A stretch of 64,000 nt of DNA, taken from positions 3,844,001 to 3,908,000 of the forward strand of contig NZ_CP151726.1 in assembly GCF_038443385.1 (NCBI RefSeq), read 5' to 3'. The position numbers were made by a program, and so were the translations under genes. Below are positions 27,216-37,261 of this stretch, piece after piece. Position 1 is the first letter of the stretch. Each line of letters starts with the position of its first letter. The notes below the pieces were generated by a model that had not been told where the DNA came from, made no database searches, and worked only from the letters and a program-made list of their open reading frames with translations. This DNA is from Stieleria varia. Lineage in GTDB: Bacteria > Planctomycetota > Planctomycetia > Pirellulales > Pirellulaceae.

Positions 27216-30200
27216 TCCATAGTAGCCGTTTCTGGCCATAGGAAGATCTGAAGCCGGCTCGTCGTCAATCGAAACAGGTGTCCAGACTTCAAACGAGTTG
27301 CTGCCCCCCATCACATTGCGTCGTGCCGCGACAGCAGAATGCGACCATTCTCTGACATTGTCGTACAGATTGAACATCCCGAAGTCGTTGGGTGCTTTGT
27401 CTCCTGCGGGAAAATATCGAATGGCTCTGTCGGCAGTCAGTGCTGTTTCGTAGTACCAGTAGTAGATGTCGGCGAGTTCGTCTGTTGAGCCGTAGTACCG
27501 GGGAGAAGTCGTCAACGCAATGCAAGCGTATGTCCACTCCGCCAGAGTGGGCAAACGATACGCGGCGTGAGCCAAGACATGATCGTACGGGACTTTGGGG
27601 TTTGTCTCTCGCAGTTCGTCTGGGTAGCAATGTTCAGGGTCGGCGTTCAAGGTTTCGCTAAGCCAGCGACAATAGCTGAGGCAGTCGTACCAGTCCAAGG
27701 CTCCTACAGGGCAATCCGGCTCTGGCGACCGTTCGCGATAGTATTCATGGTCTGGGCGAAATCTCCCATACTGTCCCACTGTGACTTCCCCGGTTCCGAT
27801 GGCATACACTCGGCCGATTTCTGGGACATGCCTGGCGTCCAATATCGCCATCGTATGCCCCTCAGAATTGACAAACCAATTCTTTCTCGGATCAGGCATC
27901 AGACGCGATTGCGCCATCGTGTTTGTATGAACCCAGTCCGCCTGTCCCCAACTTCGCAGCATCCAAGTCGCTGCCGAATGAATGCCTGTGTCGGGGTCAT
28001 TCAAAAAGGCATCCTTTGCCAGCGTCAGAGCTTTCAGCCGATCCGCTTCGGAAACATTGCGTTGTGGAAAGGTCGCAACGATCCCCAGTAGCGCGCGGCG
28101 AATCCCAGGGTCGGATTCGCGAGCGAATCGATTGACGATCTCAGGAAAGGAGTTGCCGAATCGTGCGATCCGTTGTTGGAGATAAGATCTGGCATTGGGA
28201 CGTGGTGTGGATTTCAGCATGTTCCACGTCAAATCATTGGTGCCGATCCGATGCAGCAAGGCAGCGGCAGTGCCCTTGCGAGCGGCAAGTCTGTCATACT
28301 CCGGCTCCGGCAAGCTCGCATCGATCTCCGTCAGTGCCGTGACTTGGATTCTTGACGCAACACTGTTGGCGACTTTGTCGAGCGTCGGCAATATCGCGTC
28401 GAATTGGTCGGCGGACGCATCGAGAAAGAAGTCAAGAAGTTGATCGGGTGCATTCCGATTAAAACGCACCAAAATATTTGTCGCCAGATTGCGTTGTACG
28501 GACTCGGAAGGCGTCAACGCGACTTCACGCAGGGCGGGATTTAGGCATGGTGCGATCGGTTCCAGCCCATCGATCGCCCATGCCGTATCACGTGGCGAGA
28601 CGGAACAGTGGTGCAGCATTTCTGAAACGATGGATTCCGCGTTTGATTGAAAAACCGCCCAGTGATCTTGCGTCCTCTCCGTTGCATCGGCCAGCATCAT
28701 CGCGGCTCGCAATTTTGCCCCCGCCTCAGCGTCGCCCGAATTGAGTACGGAAATCAAGAACTCTTGGGATTCTTTGTCGTGAGGATGTAACCGCTGTCGC
28801 AAGACGGACAGCATTGGCAAATCGGCACTGAGACTACGTTGCAACAAAGTCCCTCGTTGCGATGCATCGTAGTGCAGCAGGGCAAGCCGGTTTACCAGTT
28901 CTGTTTGAACTCCTTCCTCCAGCGGTTCAAGTTGCGTCCGGATTTGCGCAGCGGCATAGCCTCCCCGGTCCCGCAATGAATCCAGAATCCCAGCTAGTTC
29001 ATCTTCGCGCGCTGTTTGTAGCTGCTGAATGAGTCCATCGGTGATCGATCGATTGCTGGACAGCCAGATGACGAAACCAATCAAAGTAATTGCCGTGATA
29101 CCGATCGTCGTACGGATCAAATGTCGACGTGAGGCCGCTGACATCATCGTTCTCTCCGTCGCATTCCAACGCGATGGAGATGACAGGACGCGAATGTTGA
29201 TCCAGTCAAACCACGATGGAATGAATTGCGTGTCCCGTTTTAGGGTCCACAAGTTTGCGTAGTCGGCAAGTCTCAGTTCTGCCCGCCCACGACGCGTTTC
29301 TCGTTGTTTTCGAGTAAGCCATTGCTGAATCGCAGGCACTAAGAAATCATGTGTGAGCTGATAATACCGAACTCCGTCACCCGATTGGCTGTAGCTGTCT
29401 TCGCTGGACGTCGTGCCCGCCGGGTCTGTCGGAGTCAATAGCCGCAAGTCGACTTCTAGCACTCGCATCATTTCGTTGAACAACTCTGGCTGCTCCGAGT
29501 ACCCAGACGCATCAAGCAACGCTTGCTCGCTCTGCATGTTTCCCTTGATGGGAGCACCGTGTTCGGGCAACAATCGCTTTAGAACTTGACGCACTGCCGG
29601 TTCATGCGTTCGTTGTGCAACGGGAGCCAAGGTACTGCTAAAAGCTTCCTCCAAGAACTGCAAGCCGATACCATCGGCACCGCCTATTTCATTCAAGGTG
29701 CTGGCGACCCAGGGTCGATTCTTGACCATCTCGACGAACAAAGTGAGACGAATAGGAAAAACCTTTCCGTTCTCACTCAATTCCTTAACGCTACGTTCCA
29801 AGAACTGATTCTGCGCTGGAGTGATCAAATCGGATCGTTCCGGCAATCGATCGTAGGCCACACCGAGTTCATGTAGCACCTTTCGTGCGTGTGACTCGCT
29901 GAACAAATCCACAAGAGATGTGTTCTTGTTTTGCTGCAGTGGGATTTCAACGGATGACATGAATCGTGAGAGCGCCAGCCAAAAATCATCTCTGACCAAC
30001 AGCAAACACTGAATGCTCTGTCCATCACACTGTCGCAGCGCCGTTACCAGTTCAGGAGTCTCAGAATCTGACCGACCATGCAACCATTGTTCGAACTGAT
30101 CGATGACGAGCAGCAATTTGGTCTTCTTTGGGTGTTCCTGATCCCCGTGAAAGGCGAGCCGTATCTTGGTCAGTGTTTCCGAAAGACTTTCGGTCGTCGA

Positions 30201-31580
30201 AGCAATGCTGATCCGTCGGTGAATGCCTCTCAGGAGACGTGATTCCGTTTCGTCCCGTGTCGCTTCTATGAACACCGTGGTGATGTTTTCACTCAACAGC
30301 GGCATCAAACCGGCTTTTACGAACGATGATTTTCCACAACCCGACGGTCCATACAGGACACCGATTCTGGGAGAATCGGCCGTCTCGTCGGAGTCAATCT
30401 GTCGTTGCCAAAACCGCAAGCTTTCAGGAACACCCTCTCGATCTCGGGGGCCGGGTAACAGGCGGCAAAAAAAGTTCGCATCGTGCTGGTCATAGGATCG
30501 CAGACCGCGTGGCACAACATGGTTCAGCGAACTGGATTCGTCGTGACGTCCCAGAGTTTGCTCTGTTTGGCTGGCCGAATGAACATGTTCAGGCCCAGAG
30601 ATTTTGTCGGACGCTCGCTCCGAATTGCCCTCCAATTCCGCTAACAGGTGCTCCAAGTCATCGACCAAGTCCGCCGCCGTGCTGTAGCGGTAGGTCGCCT
30701 GCTTGGCCAGCAACTTCATGCAGATGCGTTCTAAGTCCTTGGGGATGCTCGTGAACAATTGACGGGGTGGCCGTGGCTCCTGATTGATCAACTTGTAGGT
30801 CAACGATTCTCGATCTCGACCTGAAAAGGGGCGACGACCGGTCAGCATTTCGTAGAGCACGACACCCAACGAAAACAAGTCGCTGCGACCGTCCACGAGA
30901 TGGCTTTCGCCGCGTGCCTGCTCCGGGCTCATGTACGCTGGTGTGCCGACGCTGCTACGGTTGATTTCAGCCAACTCGTCACGCAACGCAAGGCCAAAGT
31001 CGGCGATGAAAGGCTTGCCGTCCCGATTGAGCAAGATATTGGCGGGCTTGATGTCCCGGTGAACGATTCCCTGCGAATGGACATAGCCGAGAGCCTTGGA
31101 AATTTCGATCATCAACTGAAGTCCGCGACGCAGCGAAAACGGTTTGGCTTGCATGCGCGTCGCCAAGTCCGTGCCGTCGACGAAGGCGGAAACGATGAAT
31201 GGCAAGCCGTCGTCGTTGATTCCGACGTCATAGACACTGACGACACCGTGATGCTCCAGCCTCGCCAGTGTCCGTCCCTCCTCGATGTAGCGATCACGCG
31301 CCGATGTGGTCGTGATCCGATACTTCAACGGGACTTTGATGGCCACATGACGCTGCAAGTGTTCGTCATATGCCCTGAACACTTGTCCATAGGCCCCGCG
31401 TCCGATCAGCGTGGTCACGCGGTAGCGGCCAAAATTGGGGTGGGGCTGGCCGGCATCGGACTCGATCGAGTCTCCGGTGTCATGGCACTCCTGAGTGGCG
31501 TCCAACTCTTCGCTGACCGACGTCGGCAACAGCCGATCTAGCGAAAGGGCTTCAAATAGGTCTTTGTCGGTCGGTTCCAT
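27180..31580 (-). CDS. Ser/Thr kinase - STAND NTPase - HEAT - FGE-fold fusion protein
   Basis: About 1466 residues from the ATG at 31580; an upstream start at 31625 is possible. Kinase domain about 35-300 with HRDIKPAN (about 175) and DFG. A STAND-type NTPase follows (about 370-720): Walker A YGPSGCGKSSFVKAG near 410 and Walker B LLLVIDQFEQWL near 491. A membrane helix (TTIGITAITLIGFVIWL) is near 833. About 860-1240 is a HEAT-like helical stretch. The C-terminus (about 1265-1466) is a formylglycine-generating-enzyme/sulfatase-modifying fold: EVTVGQYGRF, CPVGALDWYDCLSYCRWL, YRLPTLAEWTYA. The catalytic Cys pair of true FGE near the C-terminus is absent, so a binding role is likely. Expected to sense a signal across the membrane; its target is unknown. 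Confidence 0.85.
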   Translation of the reverse strand: MEPTDKDLFEALSLDRLLPTSVSEELDATQECHDTGDSIESDAGQPHPNFGRYRVTTLIGRGAYGQVFRAYDEHLQRHVAIKVPLKYRITTTSARDRYIEEGRTLARLEHHGVVSVYDVGINDDGLPFIVSAFVDGTDLATRMQAKPFSLRRGLQLMIEISKALGYVHSQGIVHRDIKPANILLNRDGKPFIADFGLALRDELAEINRSSVGTPAYMSPEQARGESHLVDGRSDLFSLGVVLYEMLTGRRPFSGRDRESLTYKLINQEPRPPRQLFTSIPKDLERICMKLLAKQATYRYSTAADLVDDLEHLLAELEGNSERASDKISGPEHVHSASQTEQTLGRHDESSSLNHVVPRGLRSYDQHDANFFCRLLPGPRDREGVPESLRFWQRQIDSDETADSPRIGVLYGPSGCGKSSFVKAGLMPLLSENITTVFIEATRDETESRLLRGIHRRISIASTTESLSETLTKIRLAFHGDQEHPKKTKLLLVIDQFEQWLHGRSDSETPELVTALRQCDGQSIQCLLLVRDDFWLALSRFMSSVEIPLQQNKNTSLVDLFSESHARKVLHELGVAYDRLPERSDLITPAQNQFLERSVKELSENGKVFPIRLTLFVEMVKNRPWVASTLNEIGGADGIGLQFLEEAFSSTLAPVAQRTHEPAVRQVLKRLLPEHGAPIKGNMQSEQALLDASGYSEQPELFNEMMRVLEVDLRLLTPTDPAGTTSSEDSYSQSGDGVRYYQLTHDFLVPAIQQWLTRKQRETRRGRAELRLADYANLWTLKRDTQFIPSWFDWINIRVLSSPSRWNATERTMMSAASRRHLIRTTIGITAITLIGFVIWLSSNRSITDGLIQQLQTAREDELAGILDSLRDRGGYAAAQIRTQLEPLEEGVQTELVNRLALLHYDASQRGTLLQRSLSADLPMLSVLRQRLHPHDKESQEFLISVLNSGDAEAGAKLRAAMMLADATERTQDHWAVFQSNAESIVSEMLHHCSVSPRDTAWAIDGLEPIAPCLNPALREVALTPSESVQRNLATNILVRFNRNAPDQLLDFFLDASADQFDAILPTLDKVANSVASRIQVTALTEIDASLPEPEYDRLAARKGTAAALLHRIGTNDLTWNMLKSTPRPNARSYLQQRIARFGNSFPEIVNRFARESDPGIRRALLGIVATFPQRNVSEADRLKALTLAKDAFLNDPDTGIHSAATWMLRSWGQADWVHTNTMAQSRLMPDPRKNWFVNSEGHTMAILDARHVPEIGRVYAIGTGEVTVGQYGRFRPDHEYYRERSPEPDCPVGALDWYDCLSYCRWLSETLNADPEHCYPDELRETNPKVPYDHVLAHAAYRLPTLAEWTYACIALTTSPRYYGSTDELADIYYWYYETALTADRAIRYFPAGDKAPNDFGMFNLYDNVREWSHSAVAARRNVMGGSNSFEVWTPVSIDDEPASDLPMARNGYYGLRLAKTIVAEN

Positions 31581-31813
31581 TCGCTTTTTCACGCAGGCTA
31601 TCTCTCGAAACGAAGCGTCAGCCAAAGAGACCGCCTTCGTAGGTCGTTCGCATTGCCCTCCAAGATGCGTTTATCATAGCAATTCCAGTGCAAATCCATC
31701 GATTGAACTTGGAAGGGACCTCGCATTTTGGTTGTCCCCGCCTGATCCATGCTTTGCATTGTCTAGATATTTGCAACCGCGCCACGCGAAAATGAACTGC
31801 GCTGTTCAGAATT

Positions 31814-31940
31814 CGGTGTTGATATTGTTTTTTCAGTCCATGTTTTTGTTCCATGCATCGCAATCAAAAGTGAGCCTCAGGCGCTAGCCGTGGGCCGGCA
31901 CCACAATCCGCCACAGGCCCACGGCTAGCGCCTGAGGCTC
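31814..31940. repeat. Dispersed repeat A, third copy (127 bp)
   Basis: Lead starting CGGTGTTGATATTG and the long-arm hairpin ending at 31940 follow the 13801-13927 copy with a few changes. It fills most of the gap between the STAND-kinase gene and the Shedu-like gene. Confidence 0.85.
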
Positions 31941-32021
31941 ACTGGGGCCACCAGCTGCGTTGGCAGTAGGGACATAAGCTTGCGCAAACCCCAAAAGACA
32001 CAACACCAAACTTTGAGCAAC

Positions 32022-32603
32022 TCATTCTGCGCCCGCTTGCTTGGCTCGACCGATTTGATTGAGGGTTTCGATCTCTGAGGTCGTATAGTGTTCTGGTTTT
32101 TCAAGAAGCCAGTCAAAGCTGCGGATTCGTAGGTCGTTGCGGCGATGCATGCCTATGATCTCGCGTTCTTCGTCGGTCTGATCACGGGAACGTCCGATGA
32201 CGATGCGGTAGCCGACCAACGTCTGGTATTCATCGAGGTTCAGCGAAGGCAGGATTCCAGGACCTGATACTAGAATACACTGTCGCCATTGTTCGACTTG
32301 ATCGAGTGCGCGATTCCACTCAGTCGTGCTTCCCTCACGCGACAAAATGTTTGCCTGTGGCGATGCAATCGAGACCAAGTACCAAACGAGTCTTCTTCCC
32401 CACATCTGGTAGGTCGCAAAGTCAACGATGAAATCAGTCCCCAGCGACAATGCATGAAAGATACCTTGCTGGCCCTGTGACACGCCTTCGACCGTTACGT
32501 CGGGAATCAAAAGCCATCCGAAATCTTTCAAACAGGCAATGGCTGACTGGCGATCGCGGACAAGATCCGCTTGCAGGATTTCTGTGATTGATGGATGGGG
32601 CAA
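32022..32603 (-). CDS. Shedu-like (DUF4263) protein with altered catalytic motif
   Basis: About 193 residues. The start is a TTG at 32603, eight codons behind the stop of the DUF1501 gene and in the same frame; no better start is visible. The order of features follows Shedu/DUF4263 nucleases: LGTDFIVDFATYQMW, a strand ending in WYLVSIASPQ, then TTEWNRALDQVEQWRQCI, then YRIVIGRSRDQTDEEREII and IRSFDWLLEK. In active relatives the strand reads E-x-K or E-x-E; here it is Ser-Ile-Ala, so the PD-(D/E)XK site looks lost. It may be a silenced or regulatory relative of the anti-phage Shedu protein. The family assignment is by pattern only. Confidence 0.55.
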   Translation of the reverse strand: MPHPSITEILQADLVRDRQSAIACLKDFGWLLIPDVTVEGVSQGQQGIFHALSLGTDFIVDFATYQMWGRRLVWYLVSIASPQANILSREGSTTEWNRALDQVEQWRQCILVSGPGILPSLNLDEYQTLVGYRIVIGRSRDQTDEEREIIGMHRRNDLRIRSFDWLLEKPEHYTTSEIETLNQIGRAKQAGAE

Positions 32604-32624
32604 CGTTCCGTGCTCGGTTCTGCT

Positions 32625-34055
32625 TTAGGAGTGTTTGTTGAATGCTTCCAGGACGGTTTGCCCAGCAGTCACACCCAATGGTGTTTCGATCAATCCGTGG
32701 TGATTGAACTGCAGACGTTGGCTGTCGATACCCATGGCGTGCAAGATGGTTGCGTGCATATCGACCGGTGTGACGGGACGCTCGGTCACGGTGTAGCCGA
32801 TCGGATCAGACTCGCCAATGATATGACCGCCCCGAATACCGCCACCCGCCATCCAGACGCTGTAGGCGGCCGGCGAATGGTCTCGTCCATTACCGCGTCC
32901 TTCCATCGTCGGCGTTCTTCCAAACTCGCCACCCCAAACCACGAGCGTACTGTCCAGCAGCCCGGTTCGTTTCAAGTCTGTCAGCAGGGCGGCGATGGGA
33001 GCATCGGTGCGTCGAGCCAATTTGGTGTGATTAGCTAAGATGTTCCCATGTGCATCCCACCCACCGACTCGGATTTGAACGAAACGGACGCCCCGCTGAA
33101 CCATACGCCGCGCCAACAAACAGGCTCGCCCTACGGTCTTGGTTTCCGGTTGATCGACTCCGTACAGGGAGTGCGTTTCGCCGGTCTCCGAATTCAAATC
33201 AAACAGCTCCGGTCCAGTTGTCTGCATCTGAAAAGCCATTTCATAACTGCGAATGCGAGCATCAAGTTCACTTTGTTGCGTACGCTGCAGGAACTGACGA
33301 TTCATTTGCTGCAACACTCGCAGTTCGTCACTTCTCTGTTGAACAGCGGTACTGCTTGGCATGGTTGTGTTCTGGATCCCGGTCAACGGATTCACGACCG
33401 TGCCTTGAAATCGCGAAGGCAGGAATCCCGTTCCCCAGCCCGCCGCCTGAGGATTCTGCATACCGTCGGTGTGCAGATTCATCGTGATGAAAGCGGGCAA
33501 GTCATCCGTCTCGCTGCCCAATCCATAGATGGACCACGCTCCCAAGCTGGGACGGTCGCCGATCGAGGTTCCCGTCAATGCGACGCATTCACCCGGACCA
33601 TGTACTGGGTTGCGATGTGACATGGAGCGAATCACACAAAGGTCGTCAACGTGCTCAGCGATTCGTGGCAACAAGGTGGAAACGGGGATACCGGATTCGC
33701 CATGTGGATTGAATTCCCACGGCGAGGCCATCAAGTTCTTCAATCCCGCTCGCTTGATCTTTGGGACGTGTGCCGCGATCGATTCGGGAACATCCTTTCC
33801 CGCCAGCCTTGCCAACTCCGGTTTCGGGTCGAATGTATCAACTTGACTTGGGCCACCCGACATGAACAAGAATACCACGCTCTTTGCCGTCGGAGGATGA
33901 TGTGGAGCGTTGTTGTTTTCCTGAGACAAGGCAGGTTCCGATGCAAGTGCTTGCAAGCCAAGCGCCTGTACCGCAATTGCCTGCAGCGATACGGCACTGG
34001 CGCCCCATCCGGCTGTCATTCCGAAACCACGTCGATTCATCATGGGGGCGGCCAT
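32625..34055 (-). CDS. DUF1501 protein
   Basis: 476 residues. A twin-arginine-like signal (MNRRGFGMTAGWGASAVSLQ) is followed by the DUF1501 core: KSVVFLFMSGGPSQVDTFDPKPEL, HVDDLCVIRSMSH, GERGRT-type metal motif VWGGEFGRTPTMEG, NGRDHSP. DUF1501 proteins have an alkaline-phosphatase/sulfatase-like fold and are almost always encoded with a DUF1549/DUF1553 protein in planctomycetes; the joint function is unknown. Here the partner lies 40 bp upstream on the same strand. ATG at 34055; ATG at 34040 is equally placed for the Tat signal. Confidence 0.92.
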   Translation of the reverse strand: MAAPMMNRRGFGMTAGWGASAVSLQAIAVQALGLQALASEPALSQENNNAPHHPPTAKSVVFLFMSGGPSQVDTFDPKPELARLAGKDVPESIAAHVPKIKRAGLKNLMASPWEFNPHGESGIPVSTLLPRIAEHVDDLCVIRSMSHRNPVHGPGECVALTGTSIGDRPSLGAWSIYGLGSETDDLPAFITMNLHTDGMQNPQAAGWGTGFLPSRFQGTVVNPLTGIQNTTMPSSTAVQQRSDELRVLQQMNRQFLQRTQQSELDARIRSYEMAFQMQTTGPELFDLNSETGETHSLYGVDQPETKTVGRACLLARRMVQRGVRFVQIRVGGWDAHGNILANHTKLARRTDAPIAALLTDLKRTGLLDSTLVVWGGEFGRTPTMEGRGNGRDHSPAAYSVWMAGGGIRGGHIIGESDPIGYTVTERPVTPVDMHATILHAMGIDSQRLQFNHHGLIETPLGVTAGQTVLEAFNKHS

Positions 34056-34095
34056 CTATCACTCGTCATCAATGGGTCAGCGGACGCGGTTCCGC

Positions 34096-37062
34096 TCAAG
34101 GTATATAAACGAACTCACTCGAATTGAGGATCACCAAGCATGCGCTGGCCAAGCCGTGTTGATCCGCCAACCTATTCAGTGGAGTCAGCTCTGACGCCGA
34201 TGGCGGACGCCCCAAGGCGGTTTGGAACGCGTTGGTAACCGTACCCGATTTCTCCGCAAGTTCACGAGCTGCTTGTTGGACGAAGTCGTGATTCATCAGC
34301 CATAGCGGTTGCAGAGCGTTGGTGGAAACGCGTCGGCGTGCGCAGCTCGTGATCCCACTTGCACCGTCAAACAAGACTTGGTGCGTGGGTAGCTGATCAC
34401 GCTTTTGACGCAGGTACACGCTATACCGACTGGAATCGTCCGTCGTGCTTGGTCCCCCGATTGCCGCATCCAGACGACCACTGACATCCAAGATAGAGTC
34501 TCGGATCGCTTCTGCCTCCAGTCGTCGAGGTTGCCAACGCCACCCAAGCCGGTTGTCCGGATCAATTTGAGCATTAGCGGCCGAGTGCATGTGAGACTGT
34601 CGATAGGTAGCAGAACCGAGGATCAAGCGATGGATGTGAGCACTGTCCCAATCGTTGTCAATCAATTCGGCTGCCAAGTAGTCCAGCAATTCCGGGTGAG
34701 TCGGCGGTGTCCCTTGAGTGCCAAAATCGCTGACGGATTCCACCAAGCCGACGCCGAAATGCCATTGCCAAATGCGGTTCACCCAAACACGCGCCGTCAA
34801 CGGATTCGTCGGATCGGTCATCCAATCGGCCAAGTCCAAGCGAGTCAGCTTGTCACTGGGCTGCTTTTGTGGAAACAGATACGGCCAGCCTGACTCGACG
34901 GCGGGGCCGACCGCCTGCACATCGCCTCGCAACAGCAAATGCGTTTGGCGAGATCGCAATGCGTCTGGATTCCTCGGCAATGGCCATCGCATCTCGTGCG
35001 GAATGATAGGCCAACCAGGCGGTTCCTCACGAGGTTGAACGAACGCCCAGGTCTGGGGCAATTTAGCAAATTGTTGCTCCAGCTCGTCGAAACTCGCACG
35101 CTCATCTGGCTTCATTCCGCCAATCACGGACTTTGGGATCACGTAGATCGGCTCAGGATGCCCCTGCTTTCGCTTGACCGATACCAAGCGATCATGAACA
35201 GCGTCATAGATCTGCCAACGTTCTTGAACCAACGCGCCGACGGACTCATTCTGGTCCGTCATTGCCACGTTGTGCGGTTGACCATTGCCAAAGAACGCTT
35301 GGAAACGGTAGTAGTCTCGGATCGTCAGCGGGTCAAACTTGTGAGTATGGCACTGGGCGCACTGAAGCGTCAGTCCCAGGAAGGTGGACGCGGTGACGTT
35401 GGCGACGTCGACCAGAATGTCGTTTCGTTGAATCTCTTTGTCCAACTCGTTTCCACTGTAACGTGCTGCGGAAAGGAAGCCCGTCGCAATCAGGTTTTGG
35501 TCACTTGTCGGACGTATCAGATCGCCGGCGATCTGGGCACGCAGGAATTGGTCGAACGGCATGTTCTGATTGAAGGCGTCGATCACCCAATCACGATAAC
35601 GCCACGCATGTGGTCGGTCGCGATTGTGTTGATGCCCATTGCTTTCCGCCCACCGGGCGAGATCCAGCCAGTGGCGTCCCCAACGCAGACCGTAATTGGG
35701 ATGAGACAGAGCTTTGTCGACCGCCGTGCCATCGACAATGTCATCCGCCGTGATTGTGTTCACCCCAGGTGGCAATCCCAACATATCCAAACTGATCCGA
35801 CGAGCCAGGATTGTTGCGTCCGCCGGCGGATTGGGGGTCACGCCGGCGAGCTGCTGTCGCGCCGCGATAAAATGATCCACCGCGTTGTTGCCGCGAAATG
35901 TCTCGGCCAACTCAGGAATGTGCGGTCGCTGGACACTTTGAAACGCCCAGTGATCCGACTCGGGGATCGGCGTCGGCATCATGGCCTCGTCCCACTCCAG
36001 CCCCTCGTCGATCCATCGGGTCAACGACTCAATCTCGGGCTTCGGCAATGCTGGTCCAGCGGGCGGCATCTTTCCGGCAGCAACCACTTGCAGCAACTGG
36101 CTCTTTGTTGAATCGAACGGTGTCGTTTGATTCAATACTTCATCGAACACATCCAAACGAATTTCCGAATCCGGCTCTGATCCAGAATGGCACTCGAAAC
36201 AGCGGTCTCGCAGAATCGGCAGCACGTCCCTGCCAAATGAAACCGTTTTGATGGCGGGTTGGACGGCTGTGACAGCTTTTGGCGGCGCATTGGGCGGCAG
36301 ATCCAATGCGTCCCGCCAGTTCGAATGTAGATTCACGTCCCAAACGTGAATCAAGTCATCAACTTCGGTTTTCGCTCCGGTAGAAAATCCAATCCAACGA
36401 ACCGTTTGAATCGACTTTGTGGTGCTGGTCGACGCCTGCGGGGCGTTCTCTGCTCCCGGATCAGGATCGACCCAAAGATCCAACTGATCGAAAGCGGTTT
36501 GTTCACCGGGGACCGATTTCCACAAACGCGCGACAATCAAATGATCTTGATCGCCCATCAGCACTGGGCCGAACTGTTGGCGTGCCGATTGAAAGCGAAC
36601 CATGAAACGGTTTTCTTCGCCGGAGACATGCAAACCGACATTGGGCACGTTCGCCGAATGCGTGCCGCCTGCTGTTCCTGGAGATTCATCCAACCAGAGC
36701 ACAAAGAACTCGCCATCTCCTTTGCCCGGTGAATCGTCGCGTGAGTTACTCGGCAGATCGATTGTCTGCGCATCATATCGCAGGCGAAAACGGACAAAGA
36801 GTTCCGTGTCCGAGCAAGCGGGTTGCACCTTGCGGCGCAAGGGATTGTTTCGTCCACCGGTGCCGGAGATGACGAACCGAGTCTGGGCGAATCCGTCTTG
36901 AATCCAGGTGTTTGAACTTGTCGAATTCGAGGCACTGTCACCGGTGATGCTGCTGGGGGCATTCACAGGACCGGCGGCGTCCTGGGCGTGGGCGCCCAGC
37001 GATAACACTGCACAGACCAGCAAAGAAAGACCGCAACGATTCATCAAACGGAGCATCAGCAA
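34096..37062 (-). CDS. PSCyt1 - DUF1549 - DUF1553 protein, secreted
   Basis: 988 residues with a signal peptide (LLVCAVLSLGAHAQ). A LamG-like or unknown beta region (about 40-250) precedes a planctomycete cytochrome PSCyt1 domain (about 270-345, DVLPILRDRCFECHSGSEPD, heme motif CFECH). DUF1549 (about 370-590, with WGRHWLDLARWAESNGHQ and CAQCHTHKFD) and DUF1553 (about 700-960, NPLTARVWVNRIWQWHFG, LNSSEFVYIP at the end) complete it. The protein should be periplasmic or extracellular and bind heme. It is the first gene of an operon with DUF1501, divergent from the GH5 gene. Confidence 0.92.
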   Translation of the reverse strand: MLMLRLMNRCGLSLLVCAVLSLGAHAQDAAGPVNAPSSITGDSASNSTSSNTWIQDGFAQTRFVISGTGGRNNPLRRKVQPACSDTELFVRFRLRYDAQTIDLPSNSRDDSPGKGDGEFFVLWLDESPGTAGGTHSANVPNVGLHVSGEENRFMVRFQSARQQFGPVLMGDQDHLIVARLWKSVPGEQTAFDQLDLWVDPDPGAENAPQASTSTTKSIQTVRWIGFSTGAKTEVDDLIHVWDVNLHSNWRDALDLPPNAPPKAVTAVQPAIKTVSFGRDVLPILRDRCFECHSGSEPDSEIRLDVFDEVLNQTTPFDSTKSQLLQVVAAGKMPPAGPALPKPEIESLTRWIDEGLEWDEAMMPTPIPESDHWAFQSVQRPHIPELAETFRGNNAVDHFIAARQQLAGVTPNPPADATILARRISLDMLGLPPGVNTITADDIVDGTAVDKALSHPNYGLRWGRHWLDLARWAESNGHQHNRDRPHAWRYRDWVIDAFNQNMPFDQFLRAQIAGDLIRPTSDQNLIATGFLSAARYSGNELDKEIQRNDILVDVANVTASTFLGLTLQCAQCHTHKFDPLTIRDYYRFQAFFGNGQPHNVAMTDQNESVGALVQERWQIYDAVHDRLVSVKRKQGHPEPIYVIPKSVIGGMKPDERASFDELEQQFAKLPQTWAFVQPREEPPGWPIIPHEMRWPLPRNPDALRSRQTHLLLRGDVQAVGPAVESGWPYLFPQKQPSDKLTRLDLADWMTDPTNPLTARVWVNRIWQWHFGVGLVESVSDFGTQGTPPTHPELLDYLAAELIDNDWDSAHIHRLILGSATYRQSHMHSAANAQIDPDNRLGWRWQPRRLEAEAIRDSILDVSGRLDAAIGGPSTTDDSSRYSVYLRQKRDQLPTHQVLFDGASGITSCARRRVSTNALQPLWLMNHDFVQQAARELAEKSGTVTNAFQTALGRPPSASELTPLNRLADQHGLASACLVILNSSEFVYIP

Positions 37063-37261
37063 ACCATCGCACGTTTCTGACAGGGGGGAGAGACCGTCAT
37101 CATAGCTGATCGAATGTCTGCCTGCTCAAGTTGTCTCAGCATGCGTTCCAGTCGGGGCCAGTCGTGTCCACACTCGCTGGCGATCAGAACTGCGAATACA
37201 ATAAGGCTCGACTGGAACTATCCCGGATGATTTATCAGCTCGCAACGCGATCAGACTCACT

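Noticed and set aside
29029-31541. Several plus-strand frames opposite the STAND-kinase gene
   Set aside because: They are antisense shadows; none shows a domain, signal peptide or ribosome site.
34939-36111. 390-residue plus-strand frame inside the DUF1553 gene
   Set aside because: It is the antisense shadow of a well-supported gene with clear domains on the minus strand.
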